Source of the DNA: JACKHA01 sp041401985 | GTDB lineage: Bacteria; Planctomycetota; Phycisphaerae; Phycisphaerales; UBA1924 | Length of the DNA: 64,000 nt | Direction of reading: 5' to 3' | NCBI GenBank assembly: GCA_041401985.1 | Contig: JAWKTE010000003.1 | Location: 197,207-261,206, forward strand | In this document: positions 1 to 8,655 of the stretch, one piece after another | Layout of the letters: each line of letters opens with the position of its first letter | Position numbering within the stretch: position 1 is the first letter of the stretch | Notes under the pieces: generated by a model | Databases searched by the model: none | Seen by the model: the letters and a program-made list of their open reading frames with translations, nothing else | What the model was told of the DNA's origin: nothing | Made by a program: the position numbers and the translations under genes

Positions 1-504
1 GACTTCGAGGACGAGCCCCTTGCGGAGTCGGTCGTCGCCGACACGTACTTCTTTCACTTCGACCCGCCCGGGACCTCCCAGCACTTCGCGCAAGGAGAGA
101 TCGAGTTCAGCCGCCCGATCGTCGGCGTTCTCGGGCGTTCGCTCACGATGCACGACACCGACGCCACCTTCGGCAGGCCCGGCACCCTCTACCCCACCGA
201 CCGTTTCAACCGCGAGTTCGAGTTCCAGAACCGCGGCAACTACGACTACTTCGAGATCTCCTCCGACCGCCGACGCATCTCTTTCCGCGTCGTGTGTTCG
301 ACCGACGTCGATCAGTTCCGTGTCATCCTCGGCTCCGGTTGTCGGGCGGACTTGAACGGCGACGGCGCCGTTGACACGCAAGACGTCGTCGGGTTCCTCG
401 CCGCCTGGTCCGCGGGCGAGCCTGCCGCGGACACCACCGCCGACGGCGTGATCGACAGCCGTGATTTCGCCGAGGCGCTCCACGTCTGGTCTGGCGGCTG
501 CTGA
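1..504 (+). CDS. C-terminal part of a secreted dockerin-type protein ending in Gly-Cys (5' truncated)
   Basis: The frame is open from the first base, so the gene starts outside the window; 167 residues are visible. The first ~110 look like a beta-rich extracellular domain with many Phe, Asp and Arg. The last ~55 contain two calcium-loop-like repeats: ADLNGDGAVDTQDVVGFL, then a second unit around DTTADGVIDSRDF. The protein ends in SGGC. Duplicated D-x-N-x-D-G loops are typical of type I dockerin modules, and a Gly-Cys end is shared with two other proteins in this window (43109-44635 and 44764-47397). Inference: an exported protein sorted or anchored through its C-terminus. The function of the upstream part is unknown. 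Confidence 0.8.
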   Translation, partial: DFEDEPLAESVVADTYFFHFDPPGTSQHFAQGEIEFSRPIVGVLGRSLTMHDTDATFGRPGTLYPTDRFNREFEFQNRGNYDYFEISSDRRRISFRVVCSTDVDQFRVILGSGCRADLNGDGAVDTQDVVGFLAAWSAGEPAADTTADGVIDSRDFAEALHVWSGGC

Positions 505-655
505 CCGGCAATGGCGCCCGGTTGCGGGCGCGGCGGCGCGGCGGGCGGGCCTAATGTCGATCCGGCCACCCAACGCACGCCGTGTTCGGGGGCCGCTTTC
601 ACCCGCCGGGCACTCGCTCCGGTGGGGCCGCGTCGCGCCACGAGCGACGCCAGGG

Positions 656-1498
656 ATGACCAACAGTCCGTCGACGTGCCGACGCGAGTCCCGCGCCGGC
701 GTTCCGCTTGATCCTCAGGGCTTCGTCGATCTCGCCGTGCGCCTGCGGGCGTCGCGCGAGGCGCGGGACGCAAGCGGCCTGCACGCCGTCGATGGCGTCC
801 GCAATGCCATGCGGTGCGTCGAGCACGGCGTGGGGATCGGGGCGCTGGGCGTGTGCCGCGAACGGTGCGCGACGCCGGCCGGAGAACAACTCGTGCGGGT
901 CGTGCGTCGGCGCGGCGTGCCGATCGTGCGGCTCTCGCGCGAGGCGGCGGGGGGGCTGGCGACCACGGCGCGGGAATCGGGGCTGGTGGCGGTGGTGCGA
1001 CAGCACGTGCATGAGAGCCTGCCCGAGGCCGGACGCGACGTGTGGCTGTGCGTCTCGAGCGTGCGATCGCCGGGCAACCTCGGGACGCTGCTGCGATCCG
1101 CGGCGGCGGTGAGGGCGGGCGGGCTGATCTGCCTTGGTCCGGACGTCGATCCGTTCGACCCCAGCGTCGTCCGCGGCAGCATGGGCGGGGTGTTCGGCGT
1201 GCGGCTGTTCCGGACCGACGCGCCGACGCTGGGCCGGTGGATCGCCCGGAGCGGCGTGCTGGCCGTGGCGGCCGACGCGGGCTCGCGCCGCGTGTTCGAT
1301 TCGTTCGAGTACCGGCGTCCGTGCCTGATCATGCTGGGCGAGGAGCGATCCGGGCTGAGCGACGAGCAGCGGGCCCTGTGCCGCACGCGCGTGCGGATTC
1401 CGATGGTGCGGGGCGTGGATTCGCTCAATGTCGGGGTGGCCGGGTCGTTGCTGCTGTACGCGAGCCGGGCGGATCGGGGCGCTCGCGGCTCACGCTGA
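656..1498 (+). CDS. SpoU/TrmH-family RNA 2'-O-methyltransferase
   Basis: A 280-residue protein with the three SPOUT motifs in order. Motif 1 is GNLGTLLRSA near residue 140, with the conserved Asn. Motif 2 is LIMLGEERSGLS near 225-235. Motif 3 is IPMVRGVDSLNVGVAGSLLLY near 248-268. These build the trefoil-knot AdoMet site used to methylate a ribose 2'-OH in tRNA or rRNA. The N-terminal ~130 residues fit the substrate-binding domain of the TrmH/RlmB group, but the exact target cannot be told. The frame is open further upstream; the ATG at 656 was preferred because the sequence before it is Arg-rich and featureless. An ATG at 554 is the alternative. It ends 64 bases before the rhodanese gene. 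Confidence 0.85.
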   Translation: MTNSPSTCRRESRAGVPLDPQGFVDLAVRLRASREARDASGLHAVDGVRNAMRCVEHGVGIGALGVCRERCATPAGEQLVRVVRRRGVPIVRLSREAAGGLATTARESGLVAVVRQHVHESLPEAGRDVWLCVSSVRSPGNLGTLLRSAAAVRAGGLICLGPDVDPFDPSVVRGSMGGVFGVRLFRTDAPTLGRWIARSGVLAVAADAGSRRVFDSFEYRRPCLIMLGEERSGLSDEQRALCRTRVRIPMVRGVDSLNVGVAGSLLLYASRADRGARGSR

Positions 1499-1562
1499 TG
1501 TCGGACGCGGCCCCGACGACTCCTAAAGTTCTTCGAGGAGTTCCAACCACAGGAGGTGGTCC

Positions 1563-2216
1563 ATGTCCGCCGTCCCTTCCAACGCCGCCCCGTCGCCCGC
1601 GCACGCCGGCCCGGCGTCCCAACCGCTGCCCGGCGCTTCCGGCACCGCCGGCGCGCCGGTCGACGTTTCCCCCAGCGTGCTCGAGGGCTGGCTCGCCCAG
1701 GGCGACACCGTTCTGGTCGATGTGCGGGAAGATCATGAACGCGCCGGCGAGCACATCCCCGGCTCGGCCCACGCGCCGCTGAGCCGCTTCGACGCCGCGG
1801 GCGTGCAGCGACAGCACGCGGGCAAGCGGGTCGTGTTCCACTGCCGCTCGGGCAAGCGGTCGGCCGACGCCGCCGGCAGGTTCGGCTCGGCCCAGGGCGG
1901 CACGCAGGTGTTCCACCTCGCCGGCGGGATCGAGGGCTGGAAAGCCAGCGGACGCGCCGTCGAGCGGGCGGCGGGGGCTCCGAAGATCGACGTGATGCGA
2001 CAGGTGCAGATCACAGCGGGCTCGATCGTGCTGATCGGCGTCGGGCTCGGGGCGTTCGTGCACCCCGCGTTCCTTGGCGTGAGCGCGTTCATCGGGGCGG
2101 GGCTGGTGTTCGCCGGTGCCTCGGGCTGGTGCGGGATGGCGATGCTACTGGCGAAGTTGCCGTGGAACCGGAGCAAGGGCGCGTGCGGCTGCGCGGGTTC
2201 GTGCGCGAAGTCGTGA
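1563..2216 (+). CDS. Rhodanese domain with C-terminal DUF2892-type membrane segment (YgaP-like)
   Basis: The 217-residue protein has a rhodanese domain at about residues 33-130. The active loop is C94-R-S-G-K-R-S, and the other conserved patches are VLVDVREDHERAGEHIPGS and GGIEGW. The Cys would carry a persulfide. After residue 145 come two hydrophobic helices separated by a short turn, then a Cys-rich tail (CGCAGSCAKS). Rhodanese followed by a two-helix DUF2892 module is the YgaP arrangement, so the protein is probably anchored with the sulfur-transfer domain in the cytoplasm. The ATG has an excellent Shine-Dalgarno, AGGAGG at 1551-1556. The ~30-residue Ala/Pro-rich N-terminus is unusual. 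Confidence 0.88.
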   Translation: MSAVPSNAAPSPAHAGPASQPLPGASGTAGAPVDVSPSVLEGWLAQGDTVLVDVREDHERAGEHIPGSAHAPLSRFDAAGVQRQHAGKRVVFHCRSGKRSADAAGRFGSAQGGTQVFHLAGGIEGWKASGRAVERAAGAPKIDVMRQVQITAGSIVLIGVGLGAFVHPAFLGVSAFIGAGLVFAGASGWCGMAMLLAKLPWNRSKGACGCAGSCAKS

Positions 2217-2247
2217 CGCGCGACCGGTGGAGGTGACGGAACGAAAG

Positions 2248-2275
2248 CGCCACGGGCCGCGATCGGCCCGTGGCG
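2248..2275. terminator. Bidirectional rho-independent-type terminator hairpin
   Basis: A perfect 11-bp inverted repeat: CGCCACGGGCC at 2248-2258, a 6-base loop, and GGCCCGTGGCG at 2265-2275. It is followed by a T-rich run (TTGTGGTTTGTT). It lies between the convergent rhodanese and EF-hand genes, 32 and 53 bases from their stops, where it can end transcription from both sides. Confidence 0.75.
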
Positions 2276-2327
2276 TTGTGGTTTGTTCCGACGGGTCACG
2301 CGCGCTCACCGCGTGTCGAGCGACGGC

Positions 2328-3071
2328 TCAGTCGATCCGGAACTGCGTGTGCCCCAGGTCCTCGAGGTCCTCAAGCGCCTCGATGCTCTCGCGGGCGGCC
2401 TCGGCGTCGCCATCAAGAATGGCCGACTCGAGCATGAGCGATTCCATCATGGCCTCGACGAACAGGGCACGGAACTCGTGGCGGGCCTCGGCCTCGTCGC
2501 CGTCGAAGTCCTCGATCGCCTCGCGGTTGATCCGCTGGCGTGTGGTGCCGGCCTTGCAGATCAGGAGGTTCTCCTGAAGGCGCTGGCACTGCTCGAGGTC
2601 GCCGGCCATCGTCGAGGCGTCGAGGGCCGAGTCGCCCAGGGCGTGGATTGCCTCTTCCACCTGGTGCATGGCGGCGTCCATCGATCGCCCCGCGCCGCCC
2701 GCGCCGGGGCCGCGTCCGGGAGCGCCCGCCGCGCCGCGGGCCGCGTCGAGTTCGGCGCGATCGATGAACCCGTCGCCGTTGGCGTCGAAGCGGTCGAAGT
2801 TGTTCTCGGCGAAGCGGGCCGGGACCTCGCTGCGGGACAGGCGGCCGTCGCCGTCGGCGTCGAAGGACATCAGGCGGTCGATGAACGCGCCCGGGTCTCC
2901 CTGCGGGCCGCCCGGCTGCCCGCCCGGCAGGCCTGGCTGACCACCGGGCTGCCCCCCGGGCTGGCCCGGGCGCTGCGGGCGATCGGGGATGCCGGGCTGG
3001 GCGATGGCCAGGCCCGCGGCGAGCGCGGCAAGGGCGGCGGGGACGGCAAGACGCGTGGCGATGCGATTCAT
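2328..3071 (-). CDS. Secreted EF-hand calcium-binding protein
   Basis: The 247-residue protein starts with a signal peptide (MNRIATRLAV, then an Ala/Leu-rich core, cleavage near AIAQ-PG). A Pro/Gly/Gln-rich low-complexity linker follows to about residue 60. Two clear EF-hand loops come next: D71-A-D-G-D-G-R-L-S-R-S-E82 and D96-A-N-G-D-G-F-I-D-R-A-E107. The C-terminal half is acidic, helical and free of known motifs. The start at 3071 was chosen for the AGGAG at the right distance upstream and because the signal peptide begins there. It is convergent with the rhodanese gene across a terminator and divergent from exbB. A calcium-binding envelope role is inferred; no enzyme motif is seen. Confidence 0.82.
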   Translation of the reverse strand: MNRIATRLAVPAALAALAAGLAIAQPGIPDRPQRPGQPGGQPGGQPGLPGGQPGGPQGDPGAFIDRLMSFDADGDGRLSRSEVPARFAENNFDRFDANGDGFIDRAELDAARGAAGAPGRGPGAGGAGRSMDAAMHQVEEAIHALGDSALDASTMAGDLEQCQRLQENLLICKAGTTRQRINREAIEDFDGDEAEARHEFRALFVEAMMESLMLESAILDGDAEAARESIEALEDLEDLGHTQFRID

Positions 3072-3419
3072 CGGGGTGCTCCTGGTCTGGTGCGACGGGA
3101 TCCGTCGGGAACAGGGTAACGCCGTCGGGCGGTGCCCGATTGCCGGATCGGGCGTGCGCCGCAACCCGGGAGTTGGTCGGTCCGAACAGGAGTTGGACTA
3201 CCATGCTCGGCCCGACCGATTCGCCCGAAACAGGGCGGTCTGGCGGGAACCTTTTGGCGCGGGCCGCGTCCGAAGGGCGATGCCCTGGCTCCGGCGCGGC
3301 CGGCGGGCAAACTCTCGCGGGGCGACACGCGGCGATCCGATGCCTGTGCGGGCAGCGCGCGGGCGGTGCGGATCGCCAAGGCCCGGGCGACTCCGGGCGA
3401 GACCTCCCTGGAATCCTGC

Positions 3420-4256
3420 ATGCAGACCACCCTTGCCCCGATCGTCTCCGCGTGGATGCTGGCCCAAGCCGACGGCGCGACCCCCGAGGGGGCCGCCGAG
3501 GGAGCCGGACAGGCCGCGGCCCGCACCGTGCAGTCCGCGACGCTGTGGGACTACATCACCGACGGCGGCCCGCTGTCCATCGTGTTCATCGCGCTCTCGG
3601 TCGTGGCGCTCGGGCTGATCATCCGCAACATCATCATGCTGCGGATCACACGCCTCGCGCCGCGTGGGATCGTGTCGCGGCTGGAGGAGTTGCTGGCGGC
3701 CCGGAACCTGGGCGGGGCGCTGGCCTTCTCGCGCGAGGCGGAGAACGCGTGTTTCGTGACCAGCGTCATGGAGTCGGCCATCACCCGCGTCGCGCGCTCC
3801 GAGTTCGGGATGATGGAGTTCCGCAACGCGGTCGAGGAGTCGGCCCAGGGCGAGGCCGACGAACTCCACCGGATGAACGACTTCATCGGCATCATCGCGG
3901 CCATCGGCCCGATGCTCGGCCTGCTGGGCACGACGATCGGCATGATCGGTGCGTTCCGGACCATCGGCACGCTCGAGGGCGCCCAGCGCTCCAACGAACT
4001 GGCGACGTTTATGTCGATGGCCCTGGTGAATACCGCCGAGGGCCTGGTCATCGCCATCCCGTGCACGGTGGCGTTCAGCATGTTCCGCCGCCAGGTGGAC
4101 GTGCTGCTGCGGAAGATGGGGATGGACCTGGAGCGGTTGATCGGCGTGGCGACCTCGCCGCAGCAGGACCCACGCCTGGCCCAGCGGGGCGGTGCGGGCG
4201 GTGCGGCGCCGCAGGCGGCTCCCGCGGCCGCCGGGGCGAGGGCCCGCCAGTCGTGA
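3420..4256 (+). CDS. exbB: ExbB/TolQ/MotA-family proton-channel protein
   Basis: ExbB-type proteins form the proton-driven stator that powers TonB or Tol across the envelope. The 278-residue protein has three hydrophobic segments: one near residues 55-75 (LSIVFIALSVVALGLIIRN) and two in the C-terminal half. The second half holds the family signature IGPMLGLLGTTIGMIGAF, followed by NTAEGLVIAIP. A 40-residue N-terminal stretch is Ala/Gly-rich. The frame is open to 3132, but the ATG at 3420 starts the recognisable protein. The last codons overlap the GTG of exbD (GTGA at 4253-4256), which shows translational coupling. No TonB gene is visible nearby, so the energised partner is unknown. Confidence 0.87.
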   Translation: MQTTLAPIVSAWMLAQADGATPEGAAEGAGQAAARTVQSATLWDYITDGGPLSIVFIALSVVALGLIIRNIIMLRITRLAPRGIVSRLEELLAARNLGGALAFSREAENACFVTSVMESAITRVARSEFGMMEFRNAVEESAQGEADELHRMNDFIGIIAAIGPMLGLLGTTIGMIGAFRTIGTLEGAQRSNELATFMSMALVNTAEGLVIAIPCTVAFSMFRRQVDVLLRKMGMDLERLIGVATSPQQDPRLAQRGGAGGAAPQAAPAAAGARARQS

Positions 4257-4690
4257 GGCTGTCACGGGTTCCAAGGCAGAAAGAGGCCTCGTTCGATCTC
4301 ACGCCGATGATCGACGTGATCCTGTTGCTGATCATCTTCTTCACGTTCACGTCGCAGTTCTCCAGCACGCAGCGGACGCCGATGGACCTGCCGCGCGAGC
4401 GCGGCGAAGAGGCGCCGCGGGCGGCGACGGAAATGGTGATCGATCTGGATGCGGACGGGCAGGTGAAGGTGCTGGGGCACGAGTACGACCTTCAGACGCT
4501 CGCGACGCTGCTGGCCGGGCGGGAGTTCGTGGTTGAAGGGGCAGGGGCCGATGAGAGCGGCGTGGCCCAGCCGATCGAGGTCGTGATCCGGGCCCACCGC
4601 GACTGCACGACGGCGAATCTCAACGCCCTGGCGCAGGTGCTGCTCCGGGCGGGCGTGCGGAAGTGGAGCCTGGCGACCAGTGCCGAATAA
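4253..4690 (+). CDS. exbD: ExbD/TolR-family protein (first copy)
   Basis: The 145-residue protein has the ExbD layout: a short basic cytoplasmic start, one transmembrane helix carrying the family motif (FDLTPMIDVILLLIIFF, with the essential Asp in MIDV), then a periplasmic domain ending VLLRAGVRKWSLATSAE. It starts at a GTG that overlaps the exbB stop by four bases. This start was chosen because it places the usual ~17 residues before the helix and gives perfect coupling. A 51-base gap separates it from the second exbD. Confidence 0.85.
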   Translation: MRLSRVPRQKEASFDLTPMIDVILLLIIFFTFTSQFSSTQRTPMDLPRERGEEAPRAATEMVIDLDADGQVKVLGHEYDLQTLATLLAGREFVVEGAGADESGVAQPIEVVIRAHRDCTTANLNALAQVLLRAGVRKWSLATSAE

Positions 4691-4741
4691 AGCCGGCGCG
4701 GACTGAGTCCGGCCCCGGGGCGGGGCCGGCGGGAGCGATCG

Positions 4742-5161
4742 ATGCGTCTGACCACGCGGGAATCAAGCCGGGTCGAACTGCACAGGATCCGCCTGCCGCT
4801 GATCGCGATGATCGACGTGATCCTGTTCCTGCTGTTCTACTTCGTGATCTCCGGCAACATGGCCGCCGAGGAGCGGGCCCTGTCCACGACGCTCGGGGCC
4901 TCGCAGGGCCAGTCGTCGTCGCTGCTGCAGTCGCAGATGCTGCTGATCGAGTCGCAGAACGGGGCGGTGGTCTATCGCATCGGCGATCGGACGCTGACGG
5001 ATCGGGCGTCGCTGGCGGCGGTGCTGTCGGCCCTGCCGCACGAGGCGGGGATCATCGTGCGCCCGTCCGCGGAGGTGCCGGTGGCCGCAACGGCCGAGGC
5101 GGTGCAGGTGGCCAAGGACGCGGGCTTCACGCGGATCTCGTACCTGGTCGCGGGGGTGTGA
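4742..5161 (+). CDS. ExbD/TolR-family protein (second copy)
   Basis: A second ExbD-type protein of 139 residues. Residues 20-40 form the membrane helix LIAMIDVILFLLFYFVISG with the conserved Asp of MIDV. The periplasmic part ends EAVQVAKDAGFTRISYLVAGV, a typical ExbD C-terminal strand-helix. It differs strongly from the first copy outside the helix, so it is not a recent duplicate. One ExbB with two ExbD paralogues suggests a heteromeric stator. A GGGAG lies before the ATG. Its stop is only six bases from the stop of the convergent secreted gene. Confidence 0.85.
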   Translation: MRLTTRESSRVELHRIRLPLIAMIDVILFLLFYFVISGNMAAEERALSTTLGASQGQSSSLLQSQMLLIESQNGAVVYRIGDRTLTDRASLAAVLSALPHEAGIIVRPSAEVPVAATAEAVQVAKDAGFTRISYLVAGV

Positions 5162-5167
5162 TGGCGG

Positions 5168-6874
5168 CTACGGACGCCGCGGCGTGCTGCCGGGCAGCCC
5201 GCCCGGCTGGCTCGCCGGCGCCGGTCCCCGCAAAGCGCCCATCGGGATCCCCTTGGTGTCCCACAGGCTGCGCAGCCGCTCGAACGTGGTGGGGGCGATG
5301 TGGGTCTCCTCGACGCCGACGCGGATGACCGTGCCGGTCCAGTCGAGCGCGCCGTTGAACGCGATGTCGTGGTTCTCGGCGTTGTCGCCGACGACGCGCC
5401 GGATCGCGCAGCCAAGCCCGTCGCCCTCGGGCACCACCGTGTCGTGCACGAAGCGGCACGTCTCGGCCCCGGTCTGCCAGACGTAGTACCCGAAGTCGGC
5501 CCAGGGCATCTCGCCGCCCGCGGCCAGGTCGGCGAACAGATAGAACTCCGCCTGCGACATGTACCCGCCGGCCTCGAACACGGGGCGGACGACGCGGTCG
5601 CCCTCGCCCGGGGCGCGGGTCCAGACCGTGAGGCTGTCGCCGTCTCGGGCCCCGACCTCGCGGAACTCGACCGGGCCGCGCCGTGAAAGCGGCGTGTCGA
5701 TGAGCATCCACTTGAGCCACGCCTCGGTCTGGCGGTCGAACGAGACCCAGTAGCGGGCCCGGAAGTCGGCCGAGATGCGTCGGCTGCGCCCGGACTCGTC
5801 CTCCATCTCGTTGAGGTAGCGGCCCGTGAGTTCGACGATGTATCCCTCTTCACGCTCGATGTCGGCGAAGGCCTCGACGGGCTTGGAGGGATCGATCTCG
5901 CCGCGCTGGCCGATCCAGCAGTTGGTGCGCCGGACGCCGCGCTCGCGTTCGTCGGCCGCGCCCCCGCCGGGCGCGGGCTCGTACAGGCGTTCGAGGCGTC
6001 CGTCGATCCGGGCCATGGCGGCCTGGACCTGCTCGCGCGTGCGCCCGCCCATGAACGCCGAGCCCGCGAGCATCCACTGGCGGCGCTGGGCGTTGATGGT
6101 CGCCGGGTCCAGGAACTCGAGCGTGGCGCAGACAGTCTCGTACACCGCGCGGCTGTCGAGATCGACGAAGTTCTCCTCGGGCGTGGTCATCTCCAGCACA
6201 AGGAACTCCGGACCCGGCAGGTCCAGCAGCGTGTAGCCCAGCACCAGGCCGGTCTCGAAGTGCCGCCGCGGCAAGCGGATGTAGAACCGGTACGCCGGGC
6301 GCCCGGCGATGCGCAGGTCCGGGTGCTTCTCGAACACCGCGTAGGCCTCGACGGAGGCCCCGGAACGGGCGGCGGCGGCGTCGACGATCTGCTGAGCGAC
6401 GGACTGGGCCAAGACGTCGAGAGAGGTGGGGCCGGTCTCGTCGCCGACTCGCGGCGTCTGGATGCGGATGGTGACGCGGGAGTCGCCCGGGGCCAGCTCA
6501 ATCAGGCTGATGTCCTGGGCCGCGAGTTCGGTCCAGCGGGTCAAGTCCCGCAGGTCTCGGGCACGCCGGGGGTCCGCTTCCGGGTCGAACTCGCGTCCGG
6601 GAGTGGCCTCTGTGGTGACGCGCTGGGTGCTCCACCCGGCGGGCACGGCGATCTGGATGCCGTGTTGGGACAGAACCAGCGGCTCAGGGTCGAACTCGAT
6701 GGCGGTGAGGGAGGCCGGGCGATTGGCCGGCGAGACTGGTTGCTCAGGGGCAGCCGGAGCGGGCGAGGGCGGGACGACGACCGGCTCCAGGTCCTGGGCG
6801 GCGGCCCGACCCGAGTTCAGCCCGACCCCGACCGCGAGGCAAGCCACCAGAACGAGGGGGTGTCGGGTGGTCAC
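5168..6874 (-). CDS. Secreted protein of unknown function
   Basis: The 568-residue protein starts with a signal peptide (MTTRHPLVLVACLAVGVGL, cleavage near AAA-QD) and a Pro/Ala linker to residue ~55. The rest alternates beta-rich stretches. One segment (residues ~75-240) reads like a domain that fits an imported or secreted ligand-binding fold, but no family was recognised. The C-terminal half is rich in Trp and Tyr. The start is a GTG at 6874, preceded by AAGGAG; no ATG start fits the signal peptide. It is transcribed away from the S10 leader. It may work with the adjacent ExbB/ExbD operon, but only proximity suggests that. Confidence 0.7.
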   Translation of the reverse strand: MTTRHPLVLVACLAVGVGLNSGRAAAQDLEPVVVPPSPAPAAPEQPVSPANRPASLTAIEFDPEPLVLSQHGIQIAVPAGWSTQRVTTEATPGREFDPEADPRRARDLRDLTRWTELAAQDISLIELAPGDSRVTIRIQTPRVGDETGPTSLDVLAQSVAQQIVDAAAARSGASVEAYAVFEKHPDLRIAGRPAYRFYIRLPRRHFETGLVLGYTLLDLPGPEFLVLEMTTPEENFVDLDSRAVYETVCATLEFLDPATINAQRRQWMLAGSAFMGGRTREQVQAAMARIDGRLERLYEPAPGGGAADERERGVRRTNCWIGQRGEIDPSKPVEAFADIEREEGYIVELTGRYLNEMEDESGRSRRISADFRARYWVSFDRQTEAWLKWMLIDTPLSRRGPVEFREVGARDGDSLTVWTRAPGEGDRVVRPVFEAGGYMSQAEFYLFADLAAGGEMPWADFGYYVWQTGAETCRFVHDTVVPEGDGLGCAIRRVVGDNAENHDIAFNGALDWTGTVIRVGVEETHIAPTTFERLRSLWDTKGIPMGALRGPAPASQPGGLPGSTPRRP

Positions 6875-7394
6875 GGGAGGCTCCTTCCGGTCACATGCGG
6901 CACGGTCACGGGCGGCGCGGGCAGAACACCGTTCGTCGGTTCAAAGCGTCGGTTCGATCGACGCGCGTGGCGGGCGATGCGCCGCGGGCTGTGCCGCCGC
7001 GGGGGACTGAGATCGCCGGACGGGTTTGCCCGCGTTGACATCCCGACCCGCATGGGTACCCTACAGGCTCGCCTCCCGGGCCGCGCGGTGGGAACTCGCG
7101 GCCGCCTCCTTTGATGGGGGCTGGGAGTCGTCGGCGGGGGCTTCCCCCATCGCAGCGGGAGAGTACGCGGGGCTTGGCCTCGGGGTCGCGCCGGTTTCGG
7201 GCCGCCTTCGGTGGCCTGTCCGACGCGGCCTGAGGGTGGCCGACGCAGAATGTTGCGTCGGGGAGTGGTCGGACGCGTTGTCGCGGCCAAGAATCTCGGC
7301 CCGTCCGGATCGAGCGGTCCGGGCATCGGGTGTTGGATCGTGATCTCTCTTGTTGATCGTGGACGGTCGGTTTGGTGCGTAATCGAGGGCGTTG
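6875..7394 (+). promoter_or_regulatory. Leader of the S10 ribosomal operon (520 gene-free bases)
   Basis: A perfect -35 box TTGACA lies at 7035-7040 with a weaker -10 TACCCT at 7057-7062 (16-base spacer). This predicts a leader of about 325 bases before S10. Within that leader is a perfect 8-bp hairpin (CCGACGCA 7240-7247, TGCGTCGG 7254-7261) and a competing shorter stem just upstream (CGGCC/GGCCG, 7226-7242). In E. coli, L4 controls the S10 operon through leader hairpins. Whether that holds here is inference. The 6875-7034 part would also hold the promoter of the divergent secreted gene; none was identified. Confidence 0.45.
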
Positions 7395-7703
7395 ATGACC
7401 GGCGGCAAGATCAGAATTCGGATGGAGGCCTACGACCACCTCGCGCTGGACGCCAGCGCGCGGGAGATCGTGGACCATGCCAAGCGCACCAACGCGAAAG
7501 TGGCGGGCCCGATCCCGCTTCCGACGCGGATCGAGCGGTACACGGTGCTGCGGAGCCCGTTCATCGACAAGAAGAGCCGCGAGCAGTACGAGATCCGGAC
7601 GCACAAGCGGATCATCGACATCCTGGAGCCCAACGCCCGCACGGTCGAGGCGCTGAACCGGCTTGTCGTGCCCGCGGGTGTGTTCATCAAGATCAAGGCA
7701 TAG
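7395..7703 (+). CDS. rpsJ: 30S ribosomal protein S10
   Basis: First gene of the cluster; 102 residues, the usual length. Conserved stretches include GPIPLPTR, YTVLRSP and KKSREQYEIRTHKRIIDI. The position that is usually His in SPH is Phe here (SPFIDKKSRE). The ATG at 7395 was chosen over the adjacent in-frame TTG at 7392; GAGGG at 7385-7389 is the ribosome site. S10 sits in the 30S head and also acts in transcription antitermination (NusE). Confidence 0.97.
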   Translation: MTGGKIRIRMEAYDHLALDASAREIVDHAKRTNAKVAGPIPLPTRIERYTVLRSPFIDKKSREQYEIRTHKRIIDILEPNARTVEALNRLVVPAGVFIKIKA

Positions 7704-7760
7704 GTGGTTTGACGGGCCGGGGCCACGCCGCGAGGCGGGGCGACCGGCCCGAATCGTTGG

Positions 7761-7791
7761 CAGTGCTGAGTACAGAGTGCTGAGTGCTGAG
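7761..7791. repeat. Heptanucleotide repeat array (S10-L3 spacer)
   Basis: Three to four degenerate copies of GTGCTGA with period 7 (…GAGTGCTGAGTGCTGAG…). This is the reverse complement of the TCAGCAC heptamer found in later spacers of the same cluster, so this copy is inverted relative to the others. Confidence 0.8.
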
Positions 7792-7950
7792 GTTGGGACA
7801 GGCGGCCCTCGGTGGGCCTGAACGAATCTTCCTCTGGGCGACCGGCCCTTGGTTCCGAGAGCCGGGCAGATCCATGAAGCGTTGCCCGGCGAGCCGGGCC
7901 CTGCGGGGGGCGAGGATGCCCGCTGCCGGTGGATCGGAAAGGACGAAGCG

Positions 7951-8637
7951 ATGTCGGTTCTGCTGATGGGTCGCAAAGTCGGGATGACCCGCGTGTTCAC
8001 CGAGAAGGGCGCCAACGTCCCGGTGACCGTGCTGTCGGTCGGCCCGTGCGTCGTGACCCAGGTCAAGACCGACGATGGCGACGGCTACACCGCGGTGCAG
8101 GTCGGGTACGACGAGGTCAAGCCCAAGAACTCGACGTTCCCCATGATCGCCCACGACGCCAAGGCCGGGACCACGCCCAAGCGGTTCCACCGCGAGTTCC
8201 GCGTCGACGCCAAGGGCGCGGGCGAGTACTCGCTGGGCCAGACCCTCGACGTCTCGGCCCTGGACGGCCAGATGTTCGTCGATGTTGTCGGCCAGTCCAA
8301 GGGCAAGGGCTTCGCCGGCGGCATGAAACGCCACGGGTTCAAGGGCTACATCGAGACGCACGGCACCGAGCGCAAGCACCGGGCCCCCGGCTCGATCGGC
8401 TCGTACTGCTCGAACCGCGGCTTCGGCGGCGGCCTGGTCAAGGGCAAGCGCATGGCCGGGCACATGGGTGATGAGCGGGTCACCACCCGCTCGATCGAGG
8501 TCGTCTCGATCGACAAGGACAAGGGCCTGCTGGTGCTCAAGGGCCCGGTGCCCGGGGCCAACGGCGGCATGGTCATGGTCCGTCCGGCGGTTCGCTTGAA
8601 CCGCAAGAAGGCGGGGATGGCTCGGGCGGCGAAGTGA
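7951..8637 (+). CDS. rplC: 50S ribosomal protein L3
   Basis: The 228-residue protein begins LLMGRKVGMTRVF and includes the family core VVGQSKGKGFAGGMKRHGF and the glycine-rich region SIGSYCSNRGFGGGLVKGKR that reaches toward the peptidyl-transferase centre. The frame is open upstream to 7849, but the ATG at 7951 has AAAGGA at 7938-7943 and matches the normal N-terminus. The usual methylated-Gln region (GSIGQ) reads GSIGS here. It is followed by an exceptionally long, structured spacer before L4. Confidence 0.96.
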   Translation: MSVLLMGRKVGMTRVFTEKGANVPVTVLSVGPCVVTQVKTDDGDGYTAVQVGYDEVKPKNSTFPMIAHDAKAGTTPKRFHREFRVDAKGAGEYSLGQTLDVSALDGQMFVDVVGQSKGKGFAGGMKRHGFKGYIETHGTERKHRAPGSIGSYCSNRGFGGGLVKGKRMAGHMGDERVTTRSIEVVSIDKDKGLLVLKGPVPGANGGMVMVRPAVRLNRKKAGMARAAK

Positions 8638-8655
8638 CGAAGTGACAGAGAGAAG
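8629..8655 (+). repeat. Short octamer-type repeat (GAAGTGAC)
   Basis: Two tandem copies of GAAGTGAC overlap the L3 stop codon and run into a purine-rich GACAGAGAGAAG stretch. It resembles the GCGACGAA/GCGACGGA octamer repeats at 11105-11130 and 13345-13395. Confidence 0.45.
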
